NCBI GenBank assembly: GCA_965199805.1
Contig: CBDATO010000003.1
Location: forward strand, 1,674,001 to 1,738,000
DNA from: DATAZK01 sp965199805
Lineage (GTDB): Bacteria; Actinomycetota; Actinomycetes; Frankiales; Frankiaceae
Length of the DNA: 64,000 nucleotides
Direction: 5' to 3'
Shown here one piece after another: positions 7,984 to 16,531 of the stretch. The notes below the pieces were generated by a model, which had not been told where the DNA came from, made no database searches, and saw only the letters and a program-made list of their open reading frames with translations. Both the position numbers and the translations under genes were made by a program. How positions within the stretch are numbered: position 1 is the first letter of the stretch; every line of letters begins with the position of its first letter.

Positions 7984-9024
7984 TCAGGCGTCGAAGGTGA
8001 GGATCGGTCGCATGACACTGCCGGCCCGTACCGCCGCAATCGCATCAGCGATCTGCGTGACGGGCCACGTCCGGTCGGCCAGCGCGGAGACGTCGAGCCA
8101 TCCGTCCCGCAGCAGCTGGACGATCGTCCCGGCGTCGCGCACGGGGTCGATGTCGCCGTTGAGGCTGCCCACGATCCGGCGGCCCCGCATGAGCGCGCCG
8201 ACGTCGAAAGTGGCGCGGTGTCCGGCCGGAGGCAGCCCGACGAGTGCCGTCGTGCCGCCCGCCGCCGTCATGTCCAGCGCAGCGGCGATCGCGCTCGGCG
8301 CACCGCTGCACTCGATCACGGCGTCGAATGGCGTGCTCCCGTCCGCCCGCAGGACGAAGGAGTCGGCGCCGGCCGCAAGGGCCGTCCCGCGACGCCCGGG
8401 GTTCACGTCGACTGCGGTGACGCTTGCCCCGATCAGCTTCGCTGCCTGTATCGCCACCAGGCCGATACCGCCGACGCCGATCACGGCCACCCGATCCCCG
8501 GGAGCCGGTCGTGCGACGTTGTGCACGACGCCGTAGCCGGTGCTGACGGCGCAACCGATCAGGCAGGCCACCGTCGGCGGCAGCCCGGAGGCGTCGACCA
8601 GCTGGCTGCTCATGACCGTGACCCGCTCGGCGAAGGACGAGATGTTCGCGTACCGGCGCACCGTCCCGCCGCGCCAGGTCAGCTCGGCGACCTCGGATCG
8701 GTAGGCCTGGGCGCACCGGGTAGGGCGCTGCGCCGTACAGGCGCTGCAGGTGCCGCACCCGGTCACGCTGAGGATGGCGACCGGGTCGCCCACCGCCCAT
8801 CGGGTGACGCCCTCGCCGAGCTGCTCCACGACACCTGCCGCCTCGTGCCCGAGCACCACCGGGGCGCCGACGGGCGAGGTGCCGTCCAGGACGTTGAGGT
8901 CGCTGTGGCAGATCCCGGAGGCGAGCACTCTGACGACGACCTGTCCCGCCGCCGGCGGCGGGACCTCCAGATCGTCCACGACCTGTAGCTGCCGGCCGTC
9001 GAAGACCACACCGCGCGTGTGCAT
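7984..9024 (-). CDS. Zinc-dependent alcohol dehydrogenase (MDR superfamily)
   Basis: 346 residues from ATG 9024; the open frame continues to 9783 only as a shadow of the upstream gene. Catalytic zinc ligands are Cys39 (GICHSD) and His60-Glu61 (GHEAAG). Structural-zinc cysteines lie at 90, 93, 96 and 104. The NAD-binding motif GVGGIG is near residue 180. It resembles class III / NDMA-dependent type dehydrogenases. It lies 13 bp downstream of the FAD oxidoreductase gene and is probably co-transcribed, suggesting a redox pair in which the dehydrogenase yields NADH and the flavoprotein reoxidises it. That coupling is inference from position. Confidence 0.9.
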   Translation of the reverse strand: MHTRGVVFDGRQLQVVDDLEVPPPAAGQVVVRVLASGICHSDLNVLDGTSPVGAPVVLGHEAAGVVEQLGEGVTRWAVGDPVAILSVTGCGTCSACTAQRPTRCAQAYRSEVAELTWRGGTVRRYANISSFAERVTVMSSQLVDASGLPPTVACLIGCAVSTGYGVVHNVARPAPGDRVAVIGVGGIGLVAIQAAKLIGASVTAVDVNPGRRGTALAAGADSFVLRADGSTPFDAVIECSGAPSAIAAALDMTAAGGTTALVGLPPAGHRATFDVGALMRGRRIVGSLNGDIDPVRDAGTIVQLLRDGWLDVSALADRTWPVTQIADAIAAVRAGSVMRPILTFDA

Positions 9025-9037
9025 CGAGCCCCGACCG

Positions 9038-10177
9038 TCAGTCGCCGACGGTGGCGCGCCGGAGACCCTTGTAGATGCCGCGTTCCACGATGAGCGGTGT
9101 CTGGATGTACCGCACGAACCACGGGGGTACGCGAACGACCTTGCCGTTGGGCGCGAAGACCTGCAGTCCGTCGGCCTGGACGCCGAAGACGGACCCCCAG
9201 CGCGCCTGCGGCGCCTTGAAAGGCTTGAGCGGCTTGCCGTCCAGGTGGGCAATGACGTTCGCGGCGAGGAGTCCGTCCGCCCGGGCGCGCGCGGACGACC
9301 GCAGGGGATCAGTCGCGGCGACGTCGCCGATGGCGAAGATGTCCGGCCGGCCGGGCAGCTGCAGCGTCGCGGTCGTACGGACGAAGCCGTCGGCGTCCAG
9401 CAGCTCGCGCGGCAGCCAGTCGGTGTTGGGCGTGACCCGGCCGATGGCCCAGAGCACGGCTTCGGCCTGAGCGGGTGGCTGCCCGGTGCTGAAGTCGATC
9501 GGGTCGCTGGTGATGGCGTCGCACGCGAAGCCCTCCGGCACGACCGCCCGGTGCTCCGGGTGGAGCTGGACACCGGCCGCTTCGAGGCGACGCCGGGCAT
9601 GGATCCAGGATTTCTCGTGGTGGCCGAGCAGACCGCGGTCGTGCGGGAAGTAGAGGTCGACCCGCTTCTGCGGCCAGCGGGTCGCCAGGTTGAGAGCACT
9701 GCTGACCGCTGCCGCGCCGCCACCCACGACGGCGACGGACGACGCCTTCTCGAGCTGGTTGTGGTGCTCCAGCAGCTCGGCACTCACCTCGGCCTCGGAC
9801 TGCAGATGGGGCTGACGCCAGAAGCCGTTGGTCACACCGGTCGAGATCACCAGGATGTCGTACGGCTCGCTGGTCTCGGTGCCGTCGGCCAGCTGCACGC
9901 TGACGCTTCTGTCCTCGAGGTCGAGGCCGCGAAGGTTTCCGTGGACGGTGCGGCTGCCGTCGAGCCGCCGGTACCGCTCGAAGGCCACCTGGTGATCGCG
10001 TGCCCACTCCTGCGGTTGGGACAGCCGCAGGCCGAGCTCCTGACCACTGACGAGGCCCGCCTTGGTGGAGATGCCGACGAGCTGCAGGCGCTTCTTGTGC
10101 TTGGCAAGGTTGATCGCGGTCAGCAACCCGCTGTCGCCGAGCCCGGCAATGACGATTCTTGTCCCGGTGCCGGTCAC
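9038..10177 (-). CDS. FAD-dependent NAD(P)H oxidoreductase (NDH-2/AIFM2-like)
   Basis: 379 residues from GTG 10177. Motifs: an N-terminal FAD-binding GLGDSG at 12-17; a second nucleotide-binding VVGGGAAA near residue 150; ATxxxxF-type IFAIGDVAA near 290, which binds the FAD ribityl chain. Overall this is the pyridine-nucleotide-disulfide oxidoreductase fold without a redox-active CxxxxC, like type II NADH dehydrogenases, sulfide-quinone reductases or ferroptosis-suppressor-type quinone reductases. Probably a peripheral membrane NAD(P)H:quinone reductase. First gene of a two-gene unit with the alcohol dehydrogenase; divergent from the ArsR gene. Confidence 0.85.
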   Translation of the reverse strand: MTGTGTRIVIAGLGDSGLLTAINLAKHKKRLQLVGISTKAGLVSGQELGLRLSQPQEWARDHQVAFERYRRLDGSRTVHGNLRGLDLEDRSVSVQLADGTETSEPYDILVISTGVTNGFWRQPHLQSEAEVSAELLEHHNQLEKASSVAVVGGGAAAVSSALNLATRWPQKRVDLYFPHDRGLLGHHEKSWIHARRRLEAAGVQLHPEHRAVVPEGFACDAITSDPIDFSTGQPPAQAEAVLWAIGRVTPNTDWLPRELLDADGFVRTTATLQLPGRPDIFAIGDVAATDPLRSSARARADGLLAANVIAHLDGKPLKPFKAPQARWGSVFGVQADGLQVFAPNGKVVRVPPWFVRYIQTPLIVERGIYKGLRRATVGD

Positions 10178-10224
10178 CCGCCGACCGTAGCCGGTGGATC
10201 GTCAGGCCACGGCGTGATCAGCCC

Positions 10225-10253
10225 TTGCGGGAGCACTAGATCTCGCGTATACA
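10225..10253 (+). promoter_or_regulatory. Promoter of the ArsR gene, probably leaderless
   Basis: TTGCGG at 10225-10230 and TATACA at 10248-10253 are separated by exactly 17 bases, a good sigma-70-type promoter. The expected transcription start, about 7 bases beyond the -10, falls on the A of the ATG at 10261. No Shine-Dalgarno precedes that ATG. The ArsR mRNA is therefore probably leaderless, which is common in Actinobacteria. Confidence 0.65.
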
Positions 10254-10268
10254 CAACCGTATGGTTGT
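10253..10268. promoter_or_regulatory. Inverted repeat spanning the ArsR start codon, candidate autoregulatory operator
   Basis: ACAACC-GTAT-GGTTGT has perfect 6-bp arms around a 4-base centre. It covers the end of the -10 box, the predicted transcription start and the ATG itself. ArsR-family dimers bind such dyads near their own promoters, so this is the likely autorepression site of the downstream regulator. Confidence 0.6.
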
Positions 10269-10590
10269 AGATCAGGCCGACGCGGACCTGCTGTTCCAGG
10301 CCCTCGCGGACGCCACGCGGCGCGACATCGTGCGGCGGACGCTCGACTCCCCTGTCTCGGTCTCGACCCTTGCCCGTGCCTACCCGATGAGCTTCGCGGC
10401 CGTGCAGAAGCACGTGGCTGTCCTGGAGAGAGCAGGCCTGGTGACCAAGAAACAACAGGGCCGGGAACGCCTCGTCGCAGCCGACCCCGCCGCTCTGCGC
10501 AACGCCCACGACGCCCTCGACCAACTCGAACTGACCTGGCGTGACCGGATCGCCCGCATGGACGACCTGCTCGCCACCGACGAATCCTGA
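10261..10590 (+). CDS. ArsR-family winged-helix transcriptional regulator
   Basis: 109 residues. The winged HTH is clear: ALADATRRDIVRRTL (helix), VSVSTLARAYPMSFAAVQKHVAVLERAGLV (turn and recognition helix, about residues 36-64) and the wing KKQQGRERLV. There is no CxC metal-binding motif, so it belongs to the non-metal ArsR group commonly paired with SRPBCC/AHSA1 genes in Actinobacteria. It lies 10 bp ahead of an AHSA1 gene and is probably in one operon with it, autorepressed through the inverted repeat at its start. Ligand unknown. Confidence 0.92.
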   Translation: MVVDQADADLLFQALADATRRDIVRRTLDSPVSVSTLARAYPMSFAAVQKHVAVLERAGLVTKKQQGRERLVAADPAALRNAHDALDQLELTWRDRIARMDDLLATDES

Positions 10591-10600
10591 GGAGAACGAC

Positions 10601-11086
10601 ATGCCCCTGACTGATGCTCGTCACGACGCAGACGCGAAGACCGTCACGTTGACCGCCGAGTTCGACGCGCCCGTCGAGCGTGCGTGGCAGCTCTACGCCG
10701 ACCCGCGTCAGCTCGAGCAGTGGTGGAACCCGCCGGGCTTTCCCCTCACCATCACCGACCACGACCTGTCCGTCGGCGGCATGGTGCGGGCCCACGTCAC
10801 CACACCGGACGGCCACAAGGTGCACGCCTACTGGCGAATCATTGCCGTCGACGCGCCGCGCAGCATGCAGTGGGAGGACGGCTTCCTGGACGACAACCTC
10901 GAGCCCAACCCCGACATGCCGCTGCAGACGATGCAGCTGACGCTCGCCGACCGCGCCGGGGGCGGCACGCTCATGACGATCGTCGCCGGCTTCGCATCGG
11001 CCGAGGCCATGCAGGAGTACCTCGACATGCCCATCGAGGAGCAGATGCGGGTGACGATCGGCCAGGCCGAAGCACTCCTCAGGTGA
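10601..11086 (+). CDS. SRPBCC (AHSA1-like) ligand-binding protein
   Basis: 161 residues from ATG 10601 with an AGGAGAA site 6 bases upstream. Typical AHSA1/SRPBCC features: VTLTAEFDAPVERAWQLYADPRQLEQWW near the N-terminus (the helix-grip opening), then WRIIAVDAPRSMQWEDGF, and a long C-terminal helix ending in QAEALLR. The fold binds hydrophobic small molecules. The gene follows the ArsR regulator by 10 bp, the conserved ArsR-AHSA1 pairing, so the SRPBCC protein may bind or process the effector sensed by the regulator. No enzymatic residues identified. Confidence 0.88.
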   Translation: MPLTDARHDADAKTVTLTAEFDAPVERAWQLYADPRQLEQWWNPPGFPLTITDHDLSVGGMVRAHVTTPDGHKVHAYWRIIAVDAPRSMQWEDGFLDDNLEPNPDMPLQTMQLTLADRAGGGTLMTIVAGFASAEAMQEYLDMPIEEQMRVTIGQAEALLR

Positions 11087-11120
11087 GTGCGCCGGTCTGA
11101 TCAGCGCCGGGCGGCGCCCA

Positions 11121-11915
11121 TCACCACAGCTGATCGCTGTAGGTGGGCGTCCCCGGGACGGTCGCGATGAACGGTGCCGCCAGTGCCAGTGAGCCGAGTC
11201 CCGATCGCGCGATGTCGTCGCCGAGCCCGGTGAACGACGCGTCCCACACCTCGCGCGGGTCGGCCTGCAGGAAACACGCCACCAGGACCCGCTCGCCGAC
11301 CCCGCTTCCCGAGCCCGGAACCCCCGGGAACTCCCGCGGCGAGAACACCAGCGCCTGCGCCACCTTGCTGTCCTCCCGGTTCAGCAGGGCGGGCAGCCCG
11401 GTCTCCAACAGCCAGTTGGTGAGGTCGCCGAGCGGCGCTGAACCGCTCCCGTCGATCCACAGGGCGACGACGCCGGGGTATCGGTGATCGAGTGAGATCT
11501 CGGCCGGCACCGGCCACCCGTCCCGGTTGACCGACCCCATGAAGTCGTACAGGGACAAGGAGACCAGCTCGCGGTCTCCGTTCATCCGCCCCTCTCCCCC
11601 GAGCCGGGCGGTCTCCGGGAAGGACCAGGCGTAGTGCTCGTCGACCTGCCCGGCCAGGAGGTAGAAGAACGACAGATAGCTGCCCTTGGCGGCGGGCTGG
11701 GCGATCTCACTCGGGTCCGGATACCGCAGGGCCTTGAGGTCGCGCGTCGCGACGAAGCGGCCGAAGGAGTACGCCCCCGGTCCGGCGAGCACGCCCGAGT
11801 AGACGTGGTCGTGCTCGTACCAGCGGTTCCACTCAGCCAGACGCTCGGGATCCCGGTCGGGCTCGATCATCACGATCATGGCCTGACCGAGGTCGACGTG
11901 GGTTCCGCTCGTCAT
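11121..11915 (-). CDS. Conserved protein with EthD-like ferredoxin-fold N-terminal half
   Basis: 264 residues from ATG 11915 with an AGGAG 7 bases upstream; the longer frame to 12128 overlaps the divergent lipoprotein gene. The opening (AMIVMIEPDRDPERL, then EWNRWYEHDHVYSGVLAGPG) matches the start of a dimeric alpha/beta-barrel (EthD/NIPSNAP-like) domain, with the YEHDH element resembling the W-Y-x-x-x-H helix of such families. The second half (about 140-264) may be a duplicated barrel. No signal peptide. It is not in an operon. Possible roles include small-molecule oxidation or carotenoid/aldoxime-type chemistry, but nothing here decides this. Confidence 0.6.
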   Translation of the reverse strand: MTSGTHVDLGQAMIVMIEPDRDPERLAEWNRWYEHDHVYSGVLAGPGAYSFGRFVATRDLKALRYPDPSEIAQPAAKGSYLSFFYLLAGQVDEHYAWSFPETARLGGEGRMNGDRELVSLSLYDFMGSVNRDGWPVPAEISLDHRYPGVVALWIDGSGSAPLGDLTNWLLETGLPALLNREDSKVAQALVFSPREFPGVPGSGSGVGERVLVACFLQADPREVWDASFTGLGDDIARSGLGSLALAAPFIATVPGTPTYSDQLW

Positions 11916-12036
11916 GTGCGCTCCTGATCCAAGGCTCCGGCCCGGCTGACGGATTGCCGGCAAGCGCAGTTTGGACCAGGGCGTGCCGGCGCCGACCGGG
12001 TGGTTGGCCCACCGCAGGTCGAGGAAGACTGCACCT

Positions 12037-12582
12037 GTGCGAGCGACGCGGAAGTCGAGGCGTCGGGTGGTGCCACTCGTACTCGTCTGCGTGTCGGGGG
12101 CCGGTCTTGTCGGCTGCGGGCCCACCACCGCGACTGGAGGCTCGTACCCGCTCTTACGAACGGACGAGCGGCCTCTCGCGATCAGCTTCCTCGGCGTGGA
12201 CGGTCAGCAAAGGCTGTCGACCATTCGTGGCGGCGCCGGCCGGGTTCAGCTCGTCCTCTTCGACGTCGAGGCACTGGCTACCCAGCGACAGCTGGCGGTG
12301 CTACGCGGCGTCCGCGATGAGCTCAACGGCTCGGGGTTACGCCTGCTGCGGGTGACACTCGACGACGGGCAACTGCGCTCGCACGACATCCTCTACAACG
12401 GGCGCCCGACGGCCGACCCACGTGTCAGCGAGTTGAGCAGGCGCGTGCACCGATTGGCAGTGGTCGGCTTGTCGTACACCGAAATAGTCGATACGCAGGG
12501 GCGCGTAGCGGCCCGGTTGATCGGAACGTCGAAGCCCGACCGGCTGCAAGCCGCACTCCGGCGCCTCCTCGGAGCCAGGTGA
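12037..12582 (+). CDS. Putative lipoprotein, thioredoxin-fold-like without redox cysteines
   Basis: 181 residues from GTG 12037, which has an AGGAAG about 9 bases upstream; the open frame begins at 11971 without a usable site. Residues 1-27 form a lipoprotein signal (MRATRKSRRR, hydrophobic core, lipobox LVGC). The mature part has VQLVLFDVEALATQRQLAVLRGVRDEL followed by LRLLRVTLDDG, a strand-helix-strand order resembling a thioredoxin-like fold. The usual CxxC is absent, so redox activity is unlikely. Divergent from the EthD-like gene at 11915. Function unknown. Confidence 0.6.
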   Translation: MRATRKSRRRVVPLVLVCVSGAGLVGCGPTTATGGSYPLLRTDERPLAISFLGVDGQQRLSTIRGGAGRVQLVLFDVEALATQRQLAVLRGVRDELNGSGLRLLRVTLDDGQLRSHDILYNGRPTADPRVSELSRRVHRLAVVGLSYTEIVDTQGRVAARLIGTSKPDRLQAALRRLLGAR

Positions 12583-12686
12583 CGGTCAGCCGGACCACCG
12601 AAAGGCTCCGGGCCACCCAACCGGGCGCTGCCCGATGACCGAGCAGGACCTGGATGGGCGGCCCGGGATGGCGGCAGCCTACGGAG

Positions 12687-12872
12687 CTAGCGCGACTGGT
12701 TGTCCTTCGTCAGGTCGTCGGCGAACTCGTCCGGCCCCTCGTCCTGCGGGGCAGAGTTCGTGGCGGCTTCGCGGGCGACGTCGTGCGTCTTGGCGTGGTG
12801 GGCCTCGGGACCGCCCTCGTCCGAGTACGGCTTGCGGCCGTCACCCTCGCTTCGGTCGTCACTTCTGGGCAC
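12687..12872 (-). CDS. Small acidic hydrophilic protein
   Basis: 61 residues starting at GTG 12872, with AGAGGGG 7 bases upstream. It is rich in Asp, Glu, Ser, Gly and Lys (SDDRSEGDGRKPYSDEGG at the N-terminus; FADDLTKDNQSR at the C-terminus) and contains no hydrophobic segments or Cys. It looks intrinsically disordered, like other small actinobacterial hydrophilins. The larger open frame to 13067 crosses the start of the divergent gene and is not used. Function unknown. Confidence 0.5.
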   Translation of the reverse strand: MPRSDDRSEGDGRKPYSDEGGPEAHHAKTHDVAREAATNSAPQDEGPDEFADDLTKDNQSR

Positions 12873-13014
12873 GGTGATCCCCTCTGCTGCGGACCGGAGT
12901 CGGTCTTCAGGCTCAAGACCAACTACCTGCCCTCCGGACGGAGTCCCAAGCCGGAGGAGACTGTCGGTGTCAACGAGGTCGGAGGATCGGCCGACGCGCC
13001 ATTTGGGGGACCCC

Positions 13015-13251
13015 ATGACTTCGGTACAGATCATCTTGTCGCTGGCGATGGGTGTTCTGGCCTTCATGCTCGCCCGTTACGTCAGTGACCGCGAGGCGCG
13101 GCGTGCGCGGCGGCAGGGCGGCATGAGCTACACGGGGCGTCTGCTCAACAGAGGCGTGCTGGCACTGGCCGCGTGGGCCCGACCCCGGCGTTCACGCCGC
13201 ACCACCGCCCGCTCGCAGCGAGAATCTGACGAAGCATTCCGGCAGCCGTAG
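13015..13251 (+). CDS. Small single-span membrane protein
   Basis: 78 residues from ATG 13015, with GGGGGA a few bases upstream. One transmembrane helix at about residues 3-21 (VQIILSLAMGVLAFMLARYV) is followed by a strongly basic tail (REARRARRQGG, RPRRSRRTTARSQRE). The tail should face the cytoplasm. No recognised family. It sits 77 bp ahead of the PPOX gene and 140 bp from the divergent acidic gene. Confidence 0.5.
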   Translation: MTSVQIILSLAMGVLAFMLARYVSDREARRARRQGGMSYTGRLLNRGVLALAAWARPRRSRRTTARSQRESDEAFRQP

Positions 13252-13331
13252 TCCGTTCCACCATTGTCGAGCCGTGACACGGCCCGGATCCACGTCTGTT
13301 CATCGGTGGCTGAGCAGACGACCATGACGTG

Positions 13332-13961
13332 ATGAGCTCCGCATGGTCGTACGTGACGACTGGGGACCAGTTGACCGAACTGGTCGGACACCCGATCAAG
13401 CGCGTCGCCGACAAGGTCCGCACGACGCTCGCCGACGTCGACAGGCAGTGGCTCCAGCACTCACCGCTCTGCCTCATCGCCACCACCGACGCCGCCGGGC
13501 ACGTCGACGTCAGCCCGAAAGGCGACCCTGCCGGGCTCGCGCACGTCCTCGACGAGCAGACACTCGTCATCCCCGACCGGCCCGGCAACCGCAGGGTCGA
13601 CGGCTTCCACAACATCCTGGAGAACCCGCACGTCGGCCTGCTCTTCCTCATCCCCGGCCGCGGCGACACGCTGCGCGTCAACGGCACCGCCCTGCTGCTG
13701 GCGGATGCGCCGTTCTTCGATGAGCTCGTCGTCGCCGGCCACCGGCCGTCCCTCGCCCTCCTCGTCACCGTCGAAGAGGTCTTCTACCATTGCTCGAAAG
13801 CGTTCCTACGCTCCAAGCTCTGGGAACCCGACACCTGGAACCCCGACGCCATGCTGTCGCGAGCTCACATCGCGCACGCCGTCGAACGAGCCGACGAGCC
13901 CTTCGAGCAGGTCGCGCAGTACTACAACAGCCGCGACTACGGGCAGCAGCTGTACGGCTGA
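13332..13961 (+). CDS. Pyridoxamine 5'-phosphate oxidase-family flavoprotein (MSMEG_1061-like)
   Basis: 209 residues from ATG 13332 (a GTG lies directly before it at 13329; neither has a strong Shine-Dalgarno). The split-barrel FMN fold is evident: PLCLIATTDAAGHVDVSPKGDP at about 45-66, IPDRPGNRRVDGFHNILENPHVGLLFLIPG at about 80-108, then LRVNGTALL. The C-terminal EEVFYHCSKAFLRSKLWEPDTW is typical of the MSMEG_1061 subgroup. Expected to bind FMN or F420 and catalyse a flavin-dependent reduction; substrate unknown. Cytoplasmic, apparently monocistronic. Confidence 0.85.
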   Translation: MSSAWSYVTTGDQLTELVGHPIKRVADKVRTTLADVDRQWLQHSPLCLIATTDAAGHVDVSPKGDPAGLAHVLDEQTLVIPDRPGNRRVDGFHNILENPHVGLLFLIPGRGDTLRVNGTALLLADAPFFDELVVAGHRPSLALLVTVEEVFYHCSKAFLRSKLWEPDTWNPDAMLSRAHIAHAVERADEPFEQVAQYYNSRDYGQQLYG

Positions 13962-14024
13962 TCGCCTCGGCGCAGCCGCGCTCACACGTGGGCCTTTGCG
14001 TCGGCCGGCCGAGGTGTCGGACCG

Positions 14025-14890
14025 TTATCTGATCAGCTGGTAGCGGATGTCGACCGGCGGCGCAGTGAGCCCGGGCTCGCCGCGCGGCACGAGAACGTCG
14101 TTCGGCGTCGAGTTGTACGGCGCGTGTGCGGCCACCTGGAACGCCTGCGTCCCGGACCTGAGCGTCGTGAAGCCGCTGGGGTTGGCCAGCAGCGCCCCCG
14201 ACTGATTCGAGAGCATCTGGACCGGCACGACGAGCCAACCGTAGGGATTGCCGTAAATCGGTCGCTGGCCCGAGGCGGACGTCAGGTTCGACACCTGGCA
14301 CCCGTCCGTATTCGGGTCACCCCACACGGCGATCGAGAAGGCGGCCAGCGGGTACTCGACACCGGTCTGACCATCCGTGGGTCGCTCGGTGATGCACTCC
14401 GCGGTCAAGGGCTTGCCGTTGAGCAGCGGCATCTGCGTCGAGTAGTGCCACAGAGCCTTTTTGGGATCCAGTGACGGGCCGTGGTTGACCAGTTGCATCT
14501 GCACCTGCGGCCGCGCTGCCGACCCGACGACGGTGACGTACGTGTCGAAGACGTCACCGGGGTGCACCGGCGATGTCTGCATGTCCAGATTGCGGGGCGG
14601 CGCCGGCGCGGCCTCGGTCCACGCGTAGTAGATGGGCTCCGAGCCGGGGCCGGCGCAGGCCGCCCCGACGCCCGTCTGGTACAGCGGACGGCCCGGGCCG
14701 CCCGGGACCTGCTGCGGGTCGATGACCCCGTCGAAGCCGACCCAGAGCGAGAGTGCGGCATTGTTGACCGTGCACGTCACGGTCGGGACCCGGAAGTGTC
14801 CCGCGACGCGGCGCAACGGCTGCAGCGAACTCCGGCCGTCGACGATGTACCCCGCCCAGTTGTGCGTCTGCGTGGACAGCGGCGGACTAG
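14025..14890 (-). pseudogene. 3' fragment of a G1/A4-type peptidase-like lipoprotein gene, interrupted by IS1380
   Basis: Encodes all but the first two dozen residues of a secreted protein. Reading across the 4-bp CTAG joins the fragment at 16553-16625 in frame, giving a 312-residue product. After the signal comes HNWAGYI, the hallmark NWAG of eqolisin (G1/peptidase A4) enzymes, and then FRVPTVTC and SLWVGFDGVIDP (G1 enzymes have W-x-G-x-D/Q-G). The fold is a beta-sandwich with catalytic Gln and Glu in the family; I see candidates but cannot assign them with certainty. As it stands the signal peptide and start are cut off, so the gene is inactive unless transcribed from inside the IS. Confidence 0.75.
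14887..14890. repeat. Left copy of the 4-bp IS target-site duplication (CTAG)
   Basis: CTAG directly flanks the left inverted repeat of the IS; the matching copy is at 16549-16552. A 4-bp duplication is the length known for the IS1380 family. Confidence 0.8.
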
Positions 14891-14907
14891 CCCGGAGATT
14901 TCACGGG
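14891..14907. repeat. Left terminal inverted repeat of the IS1380 element
   Basis: CCCGGAGATTTCACGGG; pairs with 16532-16548 in inverted orientation with 13 of 17 positions matching, including the outer six. Confidence 0.75.
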
Positions 14908-15010
14908 TTATCAGCCTGACCGGGTGTTGATCAACAGAAAGGTGCCCCTGACCAGCGAGGATTCGACTTGTCTAAGGTCCGAATCGCGTTGATGCAGGAG
15001 CACCCTTCTG

Positions 15011-16387
15011 GTGAGCGATCGTAGCGGGTTCTATCCGTCTGTCCGGGTCGACGCGGCGGGCCGGCAGCTGGTGTCGCACGCCGGTGGGGTACTGCTGGTC
15101 GAAACGGTCCGAGCGGCCGGGTTGGACCGTGAGCTGTCGGCGGCACTGGGTTGTTGGCGCCGGCCGCACGCCCGGCATGAGCCCGCCAAGGTGTTGTGCG
15201 ATCTGGCGGTGACGCTCGCGCTCGGCGGCGACTGCCTGGCTGACGTCGCGACGGTGCGGGCCGCACCGCAAGCGTTCGGCCCGGTCGCCTCGGATGCGAC
15301 GGTGTCTCGCACCATGACGGCGTTGGCTGCCAACGGCGACCGGGTGCTGGCGGCGATTGACAGGGCGCGGGCTGCGGTCCGGGGCCGGGTCTGGAAGGCC
15401 GCCGGCACGGATGCGCCGAACGCCGCCGGCACGGTGACGGTCGATTTGGACGCCACGTTGGTGACGGCGCATTCGGACAAGGAAGGCGCCACGGCGACGT
15501 TCAAGATGGGCTTCGGTCACCATGCGCTGCTTTGTTTCGTCGATCACGGCGCGGACGGCACCGGTGAGATGGTCGCCGGTCTGCTGCGCCAGGGGCGCGC
15601 CGGGTCCAACACCGCCGCCGACCACATTGCTGTGAAGCGCCAAGCATTGGCGCAGATTCCGGGCGTCAGCCGGGGCCGGCCCGGCCGCAAAGTCCTGATC
15701 AGGGCGGACGGCGGCGGTGGCACGCATGCCTTCCTGGGCTGGCTTTCGGCCCGTGGACTGGCCTTTTCTGTCGGCGGGACGCTGACCGGCGACGCTGAGC
15801 AGCTCATCCGCCGCCTGCCGGCGGCGGCGTGGACACGGGCCTACGACTCAGCTGGTGGGGTGCGGGACGGGGCGTTCGTCGCCGTACTGACCGGCCTGCT
15901 CAACCTCACCCGGTGGCCGAAAGGGCTGCGGGTCATCGTCCGTTCCGAACGGCCGCATCCTGGTGCGCAGCTGCGGATCACTGATGTGGACGGCAACCGC
16001 ATCACCGCCTTCGCGACCAACACCGCATCCGGGCAGCTTCCCGAACTGGAGCTGCGGCACCGGCGGCGGGCCCGATGCGAAGACCGGATCCGACAGGCCA
16101 AGGACTGCGGGCTTCGCAACCTGCCTTTGCAGGGCATGGCGCAGAACCGGATCTGGCTCGCCATCATCGCCCTGGCCGCCGACCTCATCGCCTGGACCCA
16201 AGTGCTCGCCTTCGCCGGCCATGAAGCCCGCCGCTGGGAACACAAACGGCTACGTCACCGGCTGTTCTCAGCCGCCGGACGCGTCTCCCGCCACGCCCGC
16301 CGCACCGTGCTACATCTACCGGCGGGCCACCGGTGGAGCCGGCTGATCCAGACCGGGCTGACCCGCATCGCCGCCGCCCCCGGCTGA
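15011..16387 (+). CDS. IS1380-family transposase
   Basis: 458-residue DDE transposase, GTG start at 15011. Family features include SDATVSRTMTALAANGD, the first acidic region VTVDLDATLVTAHSDKEGA (about residues 145-163), a second IRADGGGGTHAFLGWL (about 235) and a C-terminal RARCEDRIRQAKDCGLRNLP with the conserved Glu. These correspond to the three catalytic acidic residues of IS1380/IS4-like enzymes. Length agrees with the family (about 450-460). No frameshifts seen, so it should be functional. It catalyses cut-and-paste transposition. Confidence 0.95.
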   Translation: MSDRSGFYPSVRVDAAGRQLVSHAGGVLLVETVRAAGLDRELSAALGCWRRPHARHEPAKVLCDLAVTLALGGDCLADVATVRAAPQAFGPVASDATVSRTMTALAANGDRVLAAIDRARAAVRGRVWKAAGTDAPNAAGTVTVDLDATLVTAHSDKEGATATFKMGFGHHALLCFVDHGADGTGEMVAGLLRQGRAGSNTAADHIAVKRQALAQIPGVSRGRPGRKVLIRADGGGGTHAFLGWLSARGLAFSVGGTLTGDAEQLIRRLPAAAWTRAYDSAGGVRDGAFVAVLTGLLNLTRWPKGLRVIVRSERPHPGAQLRITDVDGNRITAFATNTASGQLPELELRHRRRARCEDRIRQAKDCGLRNLPLQGMAQNRIWLAIIALAADLIAWTQVLAFAGHEARRWEHKRLRHRLFSAAGRVSRHARRTVLHLPAGHRWSRLIQTGLTRIAAAPG

Positions 16388-16531
16388 CCCCGGCGACATC
16401 CAACCCGCCCAACGACCCGAAAGACCACCGCAGGAACGGCGAACCCGGACGCACCGGGCACACCGTCATGCCCGTCAAACAAATTCAGCGGCGACCCCAC
16501 CAAGCACCGCCCAACCAGATCACACAGCCGA

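Noticed and set aside
7984..9783. 599-residue reading of the second alcohol dehydrogenase
   Set aside because: The first 250 residues are a frame-shadow of the upstream FAD oxidoreductase; the real start is ATG 9024.
12654..13088. 144-residue + strand frame
   Set aside because: Overlaps the acidic small gene and the 13015 gene in another frame; Gly/Val/Arg-rich shadow.
14972..15727. Second transposase frame on the minus strand within the IS
   Set aside because: Antisense shadow of the IS1380 transposase; no DDE pattern.
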